NCBI RefSeq assembly: GCF_030296595.1
Contig: NZ_AP027731.1
Location: 248,001-312,000, forward strand
Reading direction: 5' to 3'
DNA: 64,000 bases
From: Naasia aerilata
GTDB lineage: Bacteria > Actinomycetota > Actinomycetes > Actinomycetales > Microbacteriaceae
The notes below the pieces were generated by a model. It did no database searches. It worked only from the letters and a program-made list of their open reading frames with translations, and was not told the origin of the DNA. A program made the position numbers and the translations under genes. Within the stretch, counting starts at the first letter, position 1. Each line of letters starts with the position of its first letter. Shown piece after piece: positions 8,335 through 19,240 of this stretch.

Positions 8335-9176
8335 GGAGCACCTCTCAGGTGGGGAAGCTGGATCGACCCGGTGAGCACCGACTCGGCGATGGGCGCCTCG
8401 AGCCCCAGGAAGCGGCGGGCGAGGCGGCTGAACTCGTCGGCGTCGTCGCCGGTCGCCTCGAACACCCGCGTGGGGCGCGTCGGCGTCGTGCGCAGCATCC
8501 CGTGCTCGACGAGCCGGCGGTACACGTCGCGCGCGGTCTCCTCGGCGCTCGACACCAGCCGGATGTCCGGGCCCACCACGTACTGGATGGCTGCGGACAG
8601 CAGCGGGTAATGGGTGCAGCCGAGCACGAGGGTGTCGACGTCGGCGGCAACGATCGGCGCGAGGTACTCCCTGGCGGCGGCGAACAGCTCGTCGCCCGTC
8701 GTCACGCCGGCCTCGACGAACTCCACGAAGCGCGGGCAGGCGGCGGAGACCAGCTCGAGGTCGGGGGCCGCCGCGAAGGCGTCGTCGTAGGCGCGCGACG
8801 TGATCGTGGCGACGGTGCCGATGACGCCCACCCGGCGGTTGCGCGTCTGGTGCACCGCGGCGCGGACCGCGGGCAGGATCACCTCCACCACGGGGATGCC
8901 GTAGCCCTCGGTGAAGCGCTCGCGCGCGTCGCGGAGCACGGCCGCGGACGCCGTGTTGCAGGCGATGACGAGGAGCTTCACGCCCTGCGCGACGAGGTCG
9001 TCCATGATGTCGAGCGCGAGCTCGCGGACGACGGCGAGCGGCTTGGGACCGTAGGGCCCGTTGGCGGTGTCGCCGACGTAGAGGATCGACTCGTTGGGCA
9101 GCTGGTCGAGGATCGCGCGGGCGACCGTCAGACCGCCGACGCCCGAATCGAAGACTCCGATCGGTGCGTCAGCCAC
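8331..9176 (-). CDS. murI: glutamate racemase
   Basis: Cofactor-independent racemase giving D-glutamate for peptidoglycan; 281 residues. Motifs are [13 protein letters not shown], the first catalytic Cys in IACNTASA (near residue 75) and the second in LGCTHYPLL (near 187), with TANGPYG between. A GTG start at 9176 lies six bases after the -10 box TAGACT (9188-9183). That box overlaps the stop codon of the small membrane gene ending at 9186, so murI has its own leaderless promoter. It leads the murI-rph-rdgB operon. Confidence 0.95.
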   Translation of the reverse strand: MADAPIGVFDSGVGGLTVARAILDQLPNESILYVGDTANGPYGPKPLAVVRELALDIMDDLVAQGVKLLVIACNTASAAVLRDARERFTEGYGIPVVEVILPAVRAAVHQTRNRRVGVIGTVATITSRAYDDAFAAAPDLELVSAACPRFVEFVEAGVTTGDELFAAAREYLAPIVAADVDTLVLGCTHYPLLSAAIQYVVGPDIRLVSSAEETARDVYRRLVEHGMLRTTPTRPTRVFEATGDDADEFSRLARRFLGLEAPIAESVLTGSIQLPHLRGAP

Positions 9177-9185
9177 CGGCTCAGT

Positions 9186-9410
9186 CTAGGCGTCGACCTT
9201 CCGGCGCTCGGCCGCGGCGCCCTCCGCCGAGGCGGTGGCGAGCTCGCGGCCGGTCTCGCGGCGGCGGAGGGTGGTGATGGCGAGCGCGGCGGCCAGGGCC
9301 ACGAGCACCATGACGGCGACGGTGACGGGGATCGCCTCGAGCCCCTCGTGCAGCTGGGCGGCGAAGGCGAGGTCGTCGGCGTTCGGCGAAGGCAGGGAGA
9401 ACATGGGCAT
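9186..9410 (-). CDS. small single-pass membrane protein
   Basis: Protein of 74 residues (or 72 from the second Met) with one strong transmembrane helix (about 28-46, VTVAVMVLVALAAALAITTL) flanked by an acidic outer N-terminus and a basic RRRETGR inner side. The C-terminus is Ala/Glu-rich. GAGAGG precedes the ATG as a ribosome site. It is located immediately upstream of murI. Small proteins of this shape are common near murI in Microbacteriaceae, but no role is known to me. Confidence 0.6.
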   Translation of the reverse strand: MPMFSLPSPNADDLAFAAQLHEGLEAIPVTVAVMVLVALAAALAITTLRRRETGRELATASAEGAAAERRKVDA

Positions 9411-9586
9411 GCCTCTCGGGCAGAGGGAACCGCTCGGGGTGGAGCGGCCGCATCCGCGCCGGGTAGCGCGGAAGGTATGACCCGATGCTAGGGACGCGCG
9501 GCGGGGGCGCGGCAGTCCCCCGTCGTGGGGCTTTCCCCGCCCCCGTCGAGAAGTCGGCGGGGGTGTGCCGTCAGTAGGCTGGCCCG

Positions 9587-10906
9587 GTGACGGACAGCAC
9601 GGCGCTTCTCACCGACCGGTACGAGTACACGATGGTGGACGCGGCCATCCAAGCCGGCACCGCCGAGCGACAGAGCGTCTTCGAGGTCTTCGGCCGGCGC
9701 CTCTCCGGCGGCCGTCGCTACGGCGTCGTCGCCGGCACCGGCCGGCTGCTGCAGGCGGTCGCCGACTTCCGGCTGACCGATGACGAACTGTCGTGGCTGT
9801 CCGACGAGCACATCGTGCGCCGCCCGACCCTCGACTGGCTCGCCGATTACCGGTTCACGGGCCGGATCACCGGCTACCAGGAGGGCGAGATCTACTTCCC
9901 GGGCTCGCCGATCCTCGTCGTCGAGGGCACCTTCGCCGAGTGCGTGCTGCTCGAGACCGTGCTGCTCAGCGTCCTCAACTACGACAGCGCCGTCGCGACC
10001 GCAGCTGCGCGCGTCGTGTCGGCGGCGTCAGGCCGCCCCGTCGCCGAGATGGGGTCCCGCCGCACGGGCGAGTGGTCCGCGGTCGCCGCCGCCCGCGCCG
10101 CCTGGATCGCCGGATTCTCGGCGACCTCGAACCTCGAGGCGGGGCGTCGCTGGGGCGTTCCCACCATGGGAACGGCCGCGCACGCCTTCACCCTCCTGCA
10201 CGACACGGAGGAGGAGGCGTTCCGCGCCCAGGTGGCCGCCCTCGGCACCGGAACCACGCTCCTCGTCGACACCTTCGACGTCCCGACCGCGGTCCGCCGT
10301 GCCGTGGAGGTGGCCGGCCCCGAGCTCGGGGCGGTCCGCATCGACTCCGGCGACCTGGCCAGCCAGGTGGCGGAGGTGCGCGCCCAGCTCGACTCGCTCG
10401 GCGCGACCAAGACGCGCATCACCGTGACGAGCGACCTCGACGAGTACAGCGTCGCGTCCCTCAGCTCCTCCCCCGTCGACGCGTACGGCGTCGGCACGTC
10501 GGTCGTCACCGGCTCGGGCTACCCGGCCGCCGGGATGGTCTACAAGCTGGTCGCGCACCAGGACGACCAGGGCGAGTGGGTCTCGGTGGCGAAGAAGTCC
10601 TCGGGCGGGAAGTCGAGCGTCGGCGGCCGGAAGCACGCGTTCCGGCGCCTGTCGGACTCGGGCGTGGCCCGAGCGGAGGTCCTGCGGATCGAGGAGCACG
10701 GGTCGGATTCCCACCCCGCGCCGAAGCACGCGGAGCGAGCGCTGCACGTGACGCTCGCCGAGGGCGGCGTCCCGGACCCGCGCTGGCTGGGGCCGGAGGG
10801 CACGAAGCTCGCGCGCGAGCACCACGCCGCCGCGATGGCGGAGCTGCCGCCGGACGCCTTCCGCCTGAGCGGCGGCGACCCGGTGCTGCCCACCGTCTAC
10901 AAGTGA
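9587..10906 (+). CDS. pncB: nicotinate phosphoribosyltransferase
   Basis: Salvage enzyme making nicotinate mononucleotide from nicotinate and PRPP for NAD synthesis; 439 residues. Family segments are LLTDRYEYTM at the N-terminus, GSRRTGEWSAVAAARAAW, GVPTMGTAAHAFTLLH, LLVDTFDV, RIDSGDL and TVTSDLDEY, covering the PRPP and nicotinate sites. The GTG start at 9587 lies six bases after TAGGCT (9575-9580), a leaderless promoter. It is divergent from the small membrane protein and murI. Confidence 0.93.
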   Translation: MTDSTALLTDRYEYTMVDAAIQAGTAERQSVFEVFGRRLSGGRRYGVVAGTGRLLQAVADFRLTDDELSWLSDEHIVRRPTLDWLADYRFTGRITGYQEGEIYFPGSPILVVEGTFAECVLLETVLLSVLNYDSAVATAAARVVSAASGRPVAEMGSRRTGEWSAVAAARAAWIAGFSATSNLEAGRRWGVPTMGTAAHAFTLLHDTEEEAFRAQVAALGTGTTLLVDTFDVPTAVRRAVEVAGPELGAVRIDSGDLASQVAEVRAQLDSLGATKTRITVTSDLDEYSVASLSSSPVDAYGVGTSVVTGSGYPAAGMVYKLVAHQDDQGEWVSVAKKSSGGKSSVGGRKHAFRRLSDSGVARAEVLRIEEHGSDSHPAPKHAERALHVTLAEGGVPDPRWLGPEGTKLAREHHAAAMAELPPDAFRLSGGDPVLPTVYK

Positions 10907-10939
10907 CGCCGGACGCGGGAGGCGCCTCGGTGTCGCCCG

Positions 10940-11205
10940 TCAGTCCTTGAGGGACTCGTAGATCTCCTTGCAGGTGGGGCACACCGGGAACTTCGAGGAT
11001 CCCGTCCGGGCACCCACACCTTGCCGCAGAGCGCGATGACCGGCTTCCCGGTGACCGCCGACTCCACGATCTTCTCCTTGCGGACGTAATGGGCGAACCG
11101 GTCGTGGTCGCCCTCGTCGAGCTGCTCCTTCTCGAGGAGCTCTTCGAGCTCGCGGTCGAGGGTGTCGGTGCCCCCGCCGGTTCCGGGAGAGTCCGCTGGT
11201 GCCAT
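10940..11205 (-). CDS. DUF3039 zinc-ribbon-like protein, frame broken as given
   Basis: Short actinobacterial protein of the DUF3039 family, expected 88 residues. The sequence as given codes LDRELEELLEKEQLDEGDHD and RFAHYVRKEKIVESA, then GKPVIALCGKVWVPGRDP. The rest, SKFPVCPTCKEIYESLKD, lies in another frame, so one base is missing near 10996-11002. The three Cys (ALCGK and CPTC) are the likely zinc ligands. The ATG at 11205 lies six bases after TAGACT (11217-11212), so the mRNA is leaderless. Function unknown. Confidence 0.8.
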
Positions 11206-11260
11206 GGCGGAAGTCTACGCGCGGCCCGCTGCCGGTCGTCCCGACCGGAGTCCCTCCGCC

Positions 11261-12893
11261 TCAGTTGAGCAGGGAGGCGCTCAGCAGCTCCGGCCCGCGC
11301 CGGTCGAAGATCCGGGCGCCGAGCAGCACCCCGCCCCACAGCGCCACGAGGCCCACGAAGACCCCGGCGCCGAGCGACGCCCAGAACCAGGTGTCCGAGC
11401 CGAGGAAGCCGAGCGCGGCGAACACGATCGCGGGCAGCGTGAGGAGCAGGGACGCGGTGAGCGCGAACCCCTGGACGACCACCGTCGTCGCGGTCGTGCT
11501 CTGCGGGTGGCTGAACGGGCTGTCGCCCGGGCGCACGACGGGATAGGGGAAGCGCGCCGACGTGACGCAGGAGAATCCCATGCCGCCGAACAGCAGTGCC
11601 GAACCGACGCCGAGCAGGCCGCCGAGGACACTCCAGTCGCCGTAGACGGCGGCGCTGATCACGGAGCCGATGATGAGCACGGGGAGTCCCAGGGCGAGCG
11701 CAGGGAAGAGGCGGCCCAAGCGGTCCGCCCGGCCTCGGGTGCCCGACGCGACGTGCAGCCAGATGGCCGTGTTGTCGAAGGCCACGTCGTTGTGCAGAGT
11801 CGACCAGCCGAGGAACAGGCACATGATCGGCACCGGGATCAGGGCCAGGATCTGGACCGGCACACCGACCACCAGGAGCGGCACGATCATCAGGATCGGG
11901 GTGATCGGGATCACGATGAGAGACATCCGATAGCGCGGATCCCGCCACCAGTACGTCGCGCTCCTCGCGGCGATCGCGCCGGTCGGTGTGGACGGGAGCC
12001 GGTCGAACCAGCCGAGCCCGCCGTAGGTCTTCGCCCGCGCCTCGCGCGCCGGGGTGACGAGCATCCAGGCCACGAGGGCCCGCCAGGCGAGCCACAGCAG
12101 GGCGATCGTCGCCGCGGCGATCAGGAGGTGCAGGAAGCCGGCGCCCGTCCGCCCGGTCGCGAAGTCGCCCGGGAACGCCCATGCGGCGCCGAGAGGCGTC
12201 CAGGAGAGGATGTCCGCGATCCCGCGACCTGCCGCTCCCCGTCCGCGGCCCAGTCGATGCTCGAGAGGACGACGATCACCGGCGAGATAAGGACGAGGGC
12301 CAGGATCGCCACGACGGCCATGAACTCGCGCGCGCGGCGGGTGGCGAGCAGGAACGCCGCGACGGAGGTGCTCACGCGGGCGGCGAGGACACACGTGGCC
12401 AGGACGAGCGGCGCCGAGATCACGCCGAGCAGGAAGATGCCGGGATCCCGCGACCAGGTGACGATCGAGGCCAGGGCGATCAGAGCGAGTGCCGCCGAGG
12501 GCACGCTGATCAGCGCGGTGACCGCGAGCGCCGTCGCCAGCCGGGTGTTCGGGATGCCGTAGAGCGAGAAGCGGCGCGGGTCGAGGGTGTCGTCCACTCC
12601 GAAGGCGAGCGGCACGAGCAGGAAGCCGAGCACGATCAAGGAGCCGCCGAGAACGGTCGCGTTGCGGGCCAGCTCGGCATCGGCGAACCGCAGTCCGATG
12701 AGCAGCGCGACGCCGAGCACCGCGACGCCGAAGCCGTACAGCACCGCGAGGACCAGGCCGACGACCTGCCACGGGCTGCGCTTGAACGAGTTCACCAGCA
12801 GACGCAGCTTCAGGCGCACCGCTGTGCCGAGGAGGTTCGCCTCGGTCGAGCGAGCAGGTCGAGTCTGCTGGGGGCTGGGGCTTCTGCGGTCAT
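11261..12893 (-). CDS. polytopic ABC exporter-type permease, frame broken at two sites as given
   Basis: Membrane protein of about 544 residues with roughly twelve helices in two similar halves (AVLYGFGVAVLGVALLIGL near the start; ITPILMIVPLLVVGVP in the middle). It looks like the permease of an ABC exporter and its likely ATPase is the minus-strand gene 16480-18308. Two one-base deficits break the frame: at GGGGG 12870-12874, near the N-terminus, and at CCCC 12237-12240. Restoring one base at each gives a continuous protein starting MTAEAPAPQQTRPARS at the ATG at 12893. Both runs are G/C, as elsewhere in this window. The start is less certain than the rest. Confidence 0.65.
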
Positions 12894-13048
12894 CCGGTTT
12901 CGCCCCCAGCCTAGAGGAGGGGTGCGGCGCCCGGCGCGTCGCCCCTGGCCGGACCTGAACCGCGGACGGCCCCCGTCGCACTGCGCCGAAAGGCTCTGGT
13001 TCGGCCGGCAGCGGCGGGCGTATCTTCTGGCCGACCGAGGGAGGCCCG

Positions 13049-15723
13049 ATGCCGCATCCGTCCGGCCCCTCCGTCCTCGAGCTGCGGGTCCACGGGGTCA
13101 AGAACACCCTCCCGGGCACCATGCTGGGCGTGAAGGAGTCGGAGGTCCACCAGGTCGACGGCGACGAGGCGGGCGGCTTCTGGGTGGCGGACAAGGACAC
13201 CCCGGATCGGCCGACGGACGTGCGGCGCGAGGCCTACTCCTGGGGCCTCCTCGCCCGCACGGGCGGAACGGCGCTGCCGCTCCTCGGCCAGCTGGCGGTG
13301 CACATCGGCTGGCTGTTCATCCTGCCGTTCGGACTCTGCAACGTCGCGTACTGGACGCGTCGGATGCGAGCGCAGCGGATCCGCAACGGCTGGGTCCCCG
13401 GCCGCGGCGCCGCCCTCGTGCGGCTCTTCGCACTGGGCCTCACGCTGCTGTACGTCTGCGCCATTGCGGCGGTCTCGCTCGACCTGATCGGGGTGCAGTG
13501 CTACACGAAGGACGGCGTCTGCTCACAGCTGCCCGCGGCCTTCGACGCGCTCGCAGGGCTCGATCGCGGCCTGCGGCTGGCGATCCTCTCGCTCGTCCCC
13601 GTCGGCGGCATGCTGCTCCTCTACGTCCTCGCGCGTCGCGGCCGCGTGCGGTACGAGGCGGGCGTCACGGCGATGGCGGATCGCCTCGCGGCGGGGACCA
13701 GCGAGAGCGCACCGACCCTGGCGACCCCCGGGTTCTGGTCGAAGGCGCGCCTCGGGTCGACGACCGAGCGGCTGCACTTCGCCGCGGTGCTGCTCCTCGT
13801 GACCGTCCTCCTGGCCTGGGACCGCGTCTACTCCGGGCACCCCGAGTGCGCGGAGCCCGGCGGCTTCCTGACGGCGGGCTGCCTCTCCCCAGAGCGGCTC
13901 GGAGCGTCCTCCCCTGCTAGCGCCGTTCTCGGCATCCTCGCCGCCCTCGGCCTGGTCCTCGTGGTCGCGCTCGTCGCCGCGGTCGCGGAGACGCCCGAGA
14001 GCGACGAGGTGGTGCGCAGCCGCCGCCGCTCGGCCGGCATCCTCCTTGCGGCCTCGGTGCCGCTCTTCCTCGGGAACGGGATCGCCGGCGCGGTGCCGAC
14101 GGGCACCGGCTCGGGCGCGACCGGCGGCGCATCCCGGTTCCTCGGACTGGTGGCGACGCCGAGCGCCCTGCTGATCGCCCTCCTGATGATCGCCCTCTCG
14201 GGCCTCGGCTGGCGCAGGGGCGTTCCACCCTGGCTGTCGTTCCTCCTGCTGGCACCCGCGCTGGCGCTCCTGGCCGTCCCCTACCTCGCCCCTCAGCAGT
14301 CCGGCTCCCTGGACCTGCTGTGGCAGGGTCTGGCGGCCGTCCTCGTGGCCGCCCAGCTCGTCCTGGTGGTCGTGCTCGGGGCGCGCGACGGCGCGGAGCA
14401 CGCGCGCACAGCCTGGAGCGGAGCCGGCCCCGGAGTGGTGCTCCTCCTCGCGCTCGGCGCGACCATGCTGCTGACGAGCCTGCTCGTCGTGGGCGTGGGG
14501 CGCTGGCTCGGGTCCCCCGCGGCGCCGCCCGTGTTCGGCATGTGGCGGGTGCCCTCGTCGGCCCCGCCGGTCCTGCACACGCCGGACGCCTACGTCGAGT
14601 TCGGCCTCGTCCTGCTCGGGATGCTGGTGGCGGAGGCGCTCGTGCTCGTCGCGGTCGTCGTCGCGAGGCTCGTCCGGCTGCCCGTCCTCACCTCGGCGGT
14701 GCCGCGCGACGGCGGCCGGGAGGTGGCGCCGCTGCCCGCCTATCCGGGCGGCACGCCGCCCGCTGCGACCTCCGACGACCGGCTGGTCGTGCGAGTCCTC
14801 CGCGCCCGCCGGTTCGCGGCCCTGGCCCACCGCGGCGAGCCGCTGCTCGCTGTCGTGGCGGCCGCCATCGCGCTCGGCGTCGCGGCGACGGTCGCGGTCG
14901 ACACCCAGGTGGGGACCTCCTCGACCACGGGCTGGGCGCACTGGATCCGCTTCTCGCAGCCGGCTCAGGACATCGCGATCGCGGTGCTGGGTGCGTCGGC
15001 CCTCGCCGTCGTCGCGGCCGTGGCGGCCAACGCGCTGACCAACAAGGAGCGGCCGGTCGGGATGCTGTGGGACCTGATCTGCTTCCTGCCCCGCGCCGGT
15101 CATCCCTTCGGGCCGCCCTCCTACTCCGAGCGGGTGGTGCCGGAACTGAACGACCGCATCGAGCGCTGGCTCGGCGACCCGCTCGCTCCCGACCGGAAGG
15201 TGATCGTGTCGGCACACAGCCTCGGAACGGTCCTCGCGATCGCCACGCTCTTCGCCCGGTACGCCGTGGTCGAGGCGCCCCTGCACCGCATCGGCCTCCT
15301 CACCTACGGCAGTCAGCCGCGCGCATACTTCGGGCGCTTCTTCCCCGACCTGTTCGGGCCGCGCGTGCTCGGGACGCGGTCCACACTGCGTCCCACGCTG
15401 TTCGGCGCCGATCCGTGGCTGCGCCAGATCCTGCTCGACGAGACGCCGCAGCAGGAGACCTTCTCGGGCCGGGCGATGTCGCCCACCTTGTGCGACCTGC
15501 TCGACCATCCGTCGGGCCCTGCCTGGATCAACCTGTGGCGGCGCACCGATTTCCTCGGCTTCCCCGTGCACTCGTACTCGAACGACGAGGGCAACCTGGT
15601 CGATCGGGGGCCTCCGAGCTGGAGCCCGGCCCCTACGAGAAGGTCGCGACGCACAGCAACTACCCCGCGACCAGCCAGTACGCCGCAGCCTTCGCGGAGC
15701 TGCATCGCCGCCTGCTCAGCTGA
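13049..15723 (+). CDS. polytopic membrane protein with split alpha/beta-hydrolase signatures, frame broken near 3' end as given
   Basis: About 891 residues once one base is added to the GGGGG run 15606-15610; without it the end runs out of frame through the next gene. The N-terminus has a hydrolase-like beta strand and oxyanion motif, LELRVHGVKNT. Then come about thirteen membrane helices. The C-terminal cytosolic part has the nucleophile elbow SAHSLGT (near residue 713) and ends with ATHSNYP, a likely catalytic His. I infer one hydrolase fold interrupted by a large membrane insertion. GGGAGG four bases before the ATG at 13049 fixes the start. Substrate unknown; lipid or cell-envelope ester is a guess. 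Confidence 0.6.
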
Positions 15724-15788
15724 GCAGTCGCTTCGAGGCCGATCGGGTAGCGTCGGGCGCAGGGCACTCTCAGGGGACGGAGGAGGAC

Positions 15789-16445
15789 ATGGCGGCACGC
15801 CTCCCGGCGCCTCGCGCTCCCTCGATGCGGCTCGACGACCTCGCTCCTGGCTTCCCGGGCGACCTCGACGCGGGCGATCGGGTGGATGCGCTCACCTTCA
15901 CCGACCTGGACCTGACCGGCCTGAGCCTCGCGAACAGCACTCTGTCGGAGTGCGACTTCGACGGCCTCCGCGGGCCCGACGCCGACCTGCGGGGAGCACG
16001 CGTCCTGGAGACGCGGGTGCGCCGCGTGGACGTGCCGGTCTTCCGTGCGCCCCGGTCGACCTGGCGGGACGTGCTCGTCGAGGAGGGCCGACTCGGCTCC
16101 GCGGAGCTCTACGACGCCAACTGGACCGCGGTGCGCTTCGTCGGCTGCAAGCTCGGCTTCGTGAACCTGCGCGGGGCGACCCTCACGGACGTGGTCTTCC
16201 AGGACTGCCGCATCGACGAGCTCGACCTGGGCGGCGCCAAGGTGCGCCGCACCGCCTTCCCCGGCAGCAGCATCGCCGTGTTCGCCGTGCAGGGTGCGAC
16301 CTTCACGGACACCGACCTGCGCGGCGCCGAGTTCTCCGAGATCTGCGGAGTGGAGAGCCTCCGCGGCGCCACCGTGGACGGCGACCAGCTCGCGCTCCTC
16401 GCGCCCCTGCTCGCGAGCGCGATGGGACTGCGGATCCAGGACTAG
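15789..16445 (+). CDS. pentapeptide-repeat protein
   Basis: Protein of 218 residues with an irregular pentapeptide-repeat beta helix, A(D/N)LxX-like units: FTDLDLTGLSLANSTLSECD, then LRGARVLETRV, KLGFVNLRGATLTDVVFQD, and ATFTDTDLRGAEFSEI. Such right-handed helices are often protein-binding; relatives include DNA-gyrase-protecting proteins, but nothing here proves that role. GGAGGAGGAC before the ATG is a strong ribosome site, and TAGCGT about 40 bases upstream is a probable -10. It directly follows the membrane hydrolase gene. Confidence 0.8.
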   Translation: MAARLPAPRAPSMRLDDLAPGFPGDLDAGDRVDALTFTDLDLTGLSLANSTLSECDFDGLRGPDADLRGARVLETRVRRVDVPVFRAPRSTWRDVLVEEGRLGSAELYDANWTAVRFVGCKLGFVNLRGATLTDVVFQDCRIDELDLGGAKVRRTAFPGSSIAVFAVQGATFTDTDLRGAEFSEICGVESLRGATVDGDQLALLAPLLASAMGLRIQD

Positions 16446-16479
16446 CGCCGCGCGGCGCGACAGTGGGGAGGCGTCGCGA

Positions 16480-18308
16480 TCAGTCGGTGAAGGAGTGCAG
16501 CCACTCCATGCCCTCGGCCGCCTTGCGGCCGCCGGCGAGCTCGACGAAGCGCTCCTCGAGCGTGTTCTCGCCGCGGACCTCGTCCATGGTCCCGGCCGAG
16601 AGAACGCGGCCCGCGACGATGATCGCGACGTGATCGCAGACCCGCTGGATGAAGTCCATGCCGTGGCTGGACAGGACCACCGTGCCGCCCGCCTCGACGT
16701 ACTTCTGCAGGATCTCGTTGAGGTTGGCCGCCGACACGGGGTCGACGGACTCGAACGGCTCGTCCAGGACGAGCAGGCGCGGCGAGTGGATCATCGCCGC
16801 GGCCAGCGCGATCTTCTTCGTCATGCCGGCCGAGTAGTCGGTGACGAGCCGATCGACCGCGTCCTCGATGCCGAACGCCTTCACCAGGTCCGCAGATCGC
16901 GCGCGCACCGTCTCGTTGTCGAGGCCGCGCAGGGTGCCGGAGTAGTACAGGAGCTGGGCACCGGTCAGGCGGTCGAAGAGGCGCAGGGTGTCCGGCAGGA
17001 CGCCGATCGTCCGCTTCGCGCGGACCGGATCGCCCCACACGTCGATGCCGTGCACCGTGACGCGGCCGGCATCGGGCCGGAGAAGGCCCGTGATCATCGA
17101 CAGGGTCGTGGTCTTGCCTGCGCCGTTGGGGCCCACGATCCCGTAGAAGGAGCCCTCCCGGACCTCGAGGTCGAGGTCCTCCACCGCGACGGTCTCGCCG
17201 AAGCGCTTGCTGAGACCCTGGATCGACAGCACGACGTCGCCCAGGTCGCGGGCGGGCGCCTCGGGACGGACGGGGCGCCGCTTGGGCATCGGACGCGGGG
17301 TCGCGGGTGGCGTCTGCAGGTCGAGCGGCGGGGTGAAGAGGTCGGCCTTGGGCGGGGCGTCCGAGGCGAGCGCCTCGACGGGGTCGTCCAGCGTCGGCTC
17401 GACGGGCGCCTCCGGCTGGGCCGCCTCGGTGGCAAGCTCCTCGGGATCGGGCTCGTCGGGGAGAGACTCCTCGAGAAGGGGCTCCTCGAGGAGAGGCTCC
17501 TCGACAACCGGCTCCTCAAGAGCGGGCTCCTCCAGAGCGGGCTCCTCGAGAAGGGGCTCCTCGTGATCCGCAGGCGGCTCGGCCGCATACTCGTCGACGC
17601 CCGGATCATCGAGCGGCGCCTCCTCTGCGGCGGGCGCCTGCTCGGGGTCGCCGATCGCGGGGCGGATCTCGGCGGGAGGCGTCTCGACGAGCACGTCCTC
17701 GGTCGCCGTTTGCGCGGCGGCCGGCTCCTGCGCGACGGACGGCCGCTGAACCTCCGTCGGCTGCCCGACCTCAAAGGGCTGCTCCACGCTGGTCGGCTCC
17801 TCGGCCTTCGCCGCCGCCGTGATCCCCGGCACCTGGACGCGGCGCGATCCGTTGCCCTTCTTCGCGGTTCCGGTGGACGCCGGCTTCGCAGGTCGTGCCG
17901 CCGTTGCCGCGGCACGAGCCGCGCTGTCGGTGTCCGGGGCGGCCTCCGCCGCCGAGGTCGCGGCGGTGGTCCGGGTGCGAGTCCGGGCGCGGGGGCCCCC
18001 GCGGCCTTCGCGCCAGCCGGCCGGCCCGGCCCAGCCGGCTTGGGGACGGCTCCTTCGTCATGCACGACCGACTCGCTCGACGCGGCAGCGCTCGATGCGG
18101 AGGTCGGGCCGGGCTTCCGGACGCCTCCCGCCGCAGGGCGCGGGACCGCGGTCTTGCCTCCCGCCGTCCGGGCGCGCGGCGGAGTGGCGCGAGGCGTCTT
18201 TGCCCCCGCCGCAGGCCCGATCTCGCTGCCGACCGGCACGGCCCCGTTTCCGCCGACCCTGGTCTCGGGCACGTCGGGGGACGGAAGCTGGTCCGGCGCG
18301 TCACTCAC
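16480..18308 (-). CDS. ABC transporter ATPase with long disordered N-terminal extension, frame broken as given
   Basis: ABC-2-type ATPase of about 609 residues. The C-terminal domain (from about residue 305) has Walker A GPNGAGKTT, signature YSAGMTKKIALA and Walker B LLVLDEPFESVD. The N-terminal half is unusual: about 180 residues rich in Ala, Pro, Arg and Lys, then an acidic stretch with repeated EEP-type units. The frame is lost at the G5C5 run 17991-18000; one added base joins the two parts. The GTG at 18308 is six bases after TAGCGT (18320-18315), so it is leaderless. The likely membrane partner is the permease at 11261-12893. Confidence 0.75.
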
Positions 18309-18464
18309 AGGGCAACGCTACCAACCGCCGGCCGCTCGGCCCGGCGCCCGAAAGGGCCCAGAAGCCAGGGGATCAGCTGAACGGCGCCTGAACGGGGCCC
18401 ACTAAACCTAACGATCGGGACACGGAGCGGCGCGGAAGCATACCCCTTCCGTGTACCCCGCCGG

Positions 18465-18470
18465 TAGCAT
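18465..18470 (+). promoter_or_regulatory. probable -10 box of the nucleotidyltransferase gene
   Basis: TAGCAT at 18465-18470 lies 60 bases before the GTG start at 18530, leaving a leader with AGGAG at SD distance. A convincing -35 is not visible. The divergent ATPase has its own TAGCGT at 18320-18315, so the 220-bp spacer holds two promoters. Confidence 0.4.
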
Positions 18471-18529
18471 GGGACGGCTGACAAGGGTGTCGGGTACAAC
18501 TTTGCTGACGTGAATTCCAGGAGAACAAC

Positions 18530-19222
18530 GTGACCACCCAGATCGTCATCCTCGCCGCAGGCATGGGCTCACGCCTCGGCCGCTCGCTTCCGAAGCCGCT
18601 GACCGAGCTCAGCGATGGCCGCACGATCATGGGCCAGCAGTTCGACAACATCCGCTACGCCTTCGGCCGCGACGCGTCAGTGACGACCGTCGTGGGGTAC
18701 AAGCTGGAGCACATCATCGAGGCGTTCCCCGAGGCGAACTACGTCTACAACGAGCGCTACGACCAGACCAACACGTCGAAGAGCCTCCTCCGCGCCCTCC
18801 AGGCCTCGGGCCCCGGCGGCGTGCTCTGGATGAACGGCGACGTCGTCTTCGACCCGCGGGTCCTCGTGCGCTGCGGCGAGCTCGTGCACCGCGACCAGTC
18901 CTTCGTGACCGTCAACACCTCCTCGGTGTCCGACGAGGAGGTCAAGTACACGACCACCGCCGAGGGCTACATCAAGGAGCTCTCCAAGACGGTCAAGAAC
19001 GCCCTGGGCGAGGCGGTCGGCATCAACTACGTCTCGAGCCGGGACAAGGCCGCCCTCATCCGGCAGCTCAACCGGGTCGGCGCGCAGGACTACTTCGAGC
19101 GCGGCATCGAGGTCTCCATCGAGCAGGACGGCATGCTCGTCGAGCCGCTCGACATCTCCGACCTGTACGCGGTCGAGGTCGACTTCGCCGAGGACCTGGC
19201 GCGCGCCAACCTCTTCGTCTGA
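18530..19222 (+). CDS. NTP-transferase (sugar- or polyol-phosphate nucleotidyltransferase)
   Basis: Nucleotidyltransferase of 230 residues with the LAAGMGSRLG nucleotide-binding loop, LPKPL with the binding Lys, and WMNGDVVF carrying the metal-binding Asp. It most resembles cytidylyltransferases that activate phosphocholine, glycerol phosphate or inositol phosphate. The presence of a CDP-alcohol phosphotransferase and a CDP-glycerol-type polymerase in the same cluster makes a CDP-alcohol product likely; this is inference. AGGAG five bases ahead of the GTG at 18530 decides the start. It opens the cell-surface polymer cluster. Confidence 0.8.
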   Translation: MTTQIVILAAGMGSRLGRSLPKPLTELSDGRTIMGQQFDNIRYAFGRDASVTTVVGYKLEHIIEAFPEANYVYNERYDQTNTSKSLLRALQASGPGGVLWMNGDVVFDPRVLVRCGELVHRDQSFVTVNTSSVSDEEVKYTTTAEGYIKELSKTVKNALGEAVGINYVSSRDKAALIRQLNRVGAQDYFERGIEVSIEQDGMLVEPLDISDLYAVEVDFAEDLARANLFV

Positions 19223-19240
19223 TCCCCGGCGCCGGCGCTG

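Noticed and set aside
13523-15571. Very long minus-strand reading frame opposite the membrane hydrolase, and similar long antisense frames elsewhere
   Set aside because: High G+C removes stop codons in antisense frames. Composition is Arg/Gly/Pro or Glu/Asp/Arg-rich with no domains, and a real gene lies on the other strand.
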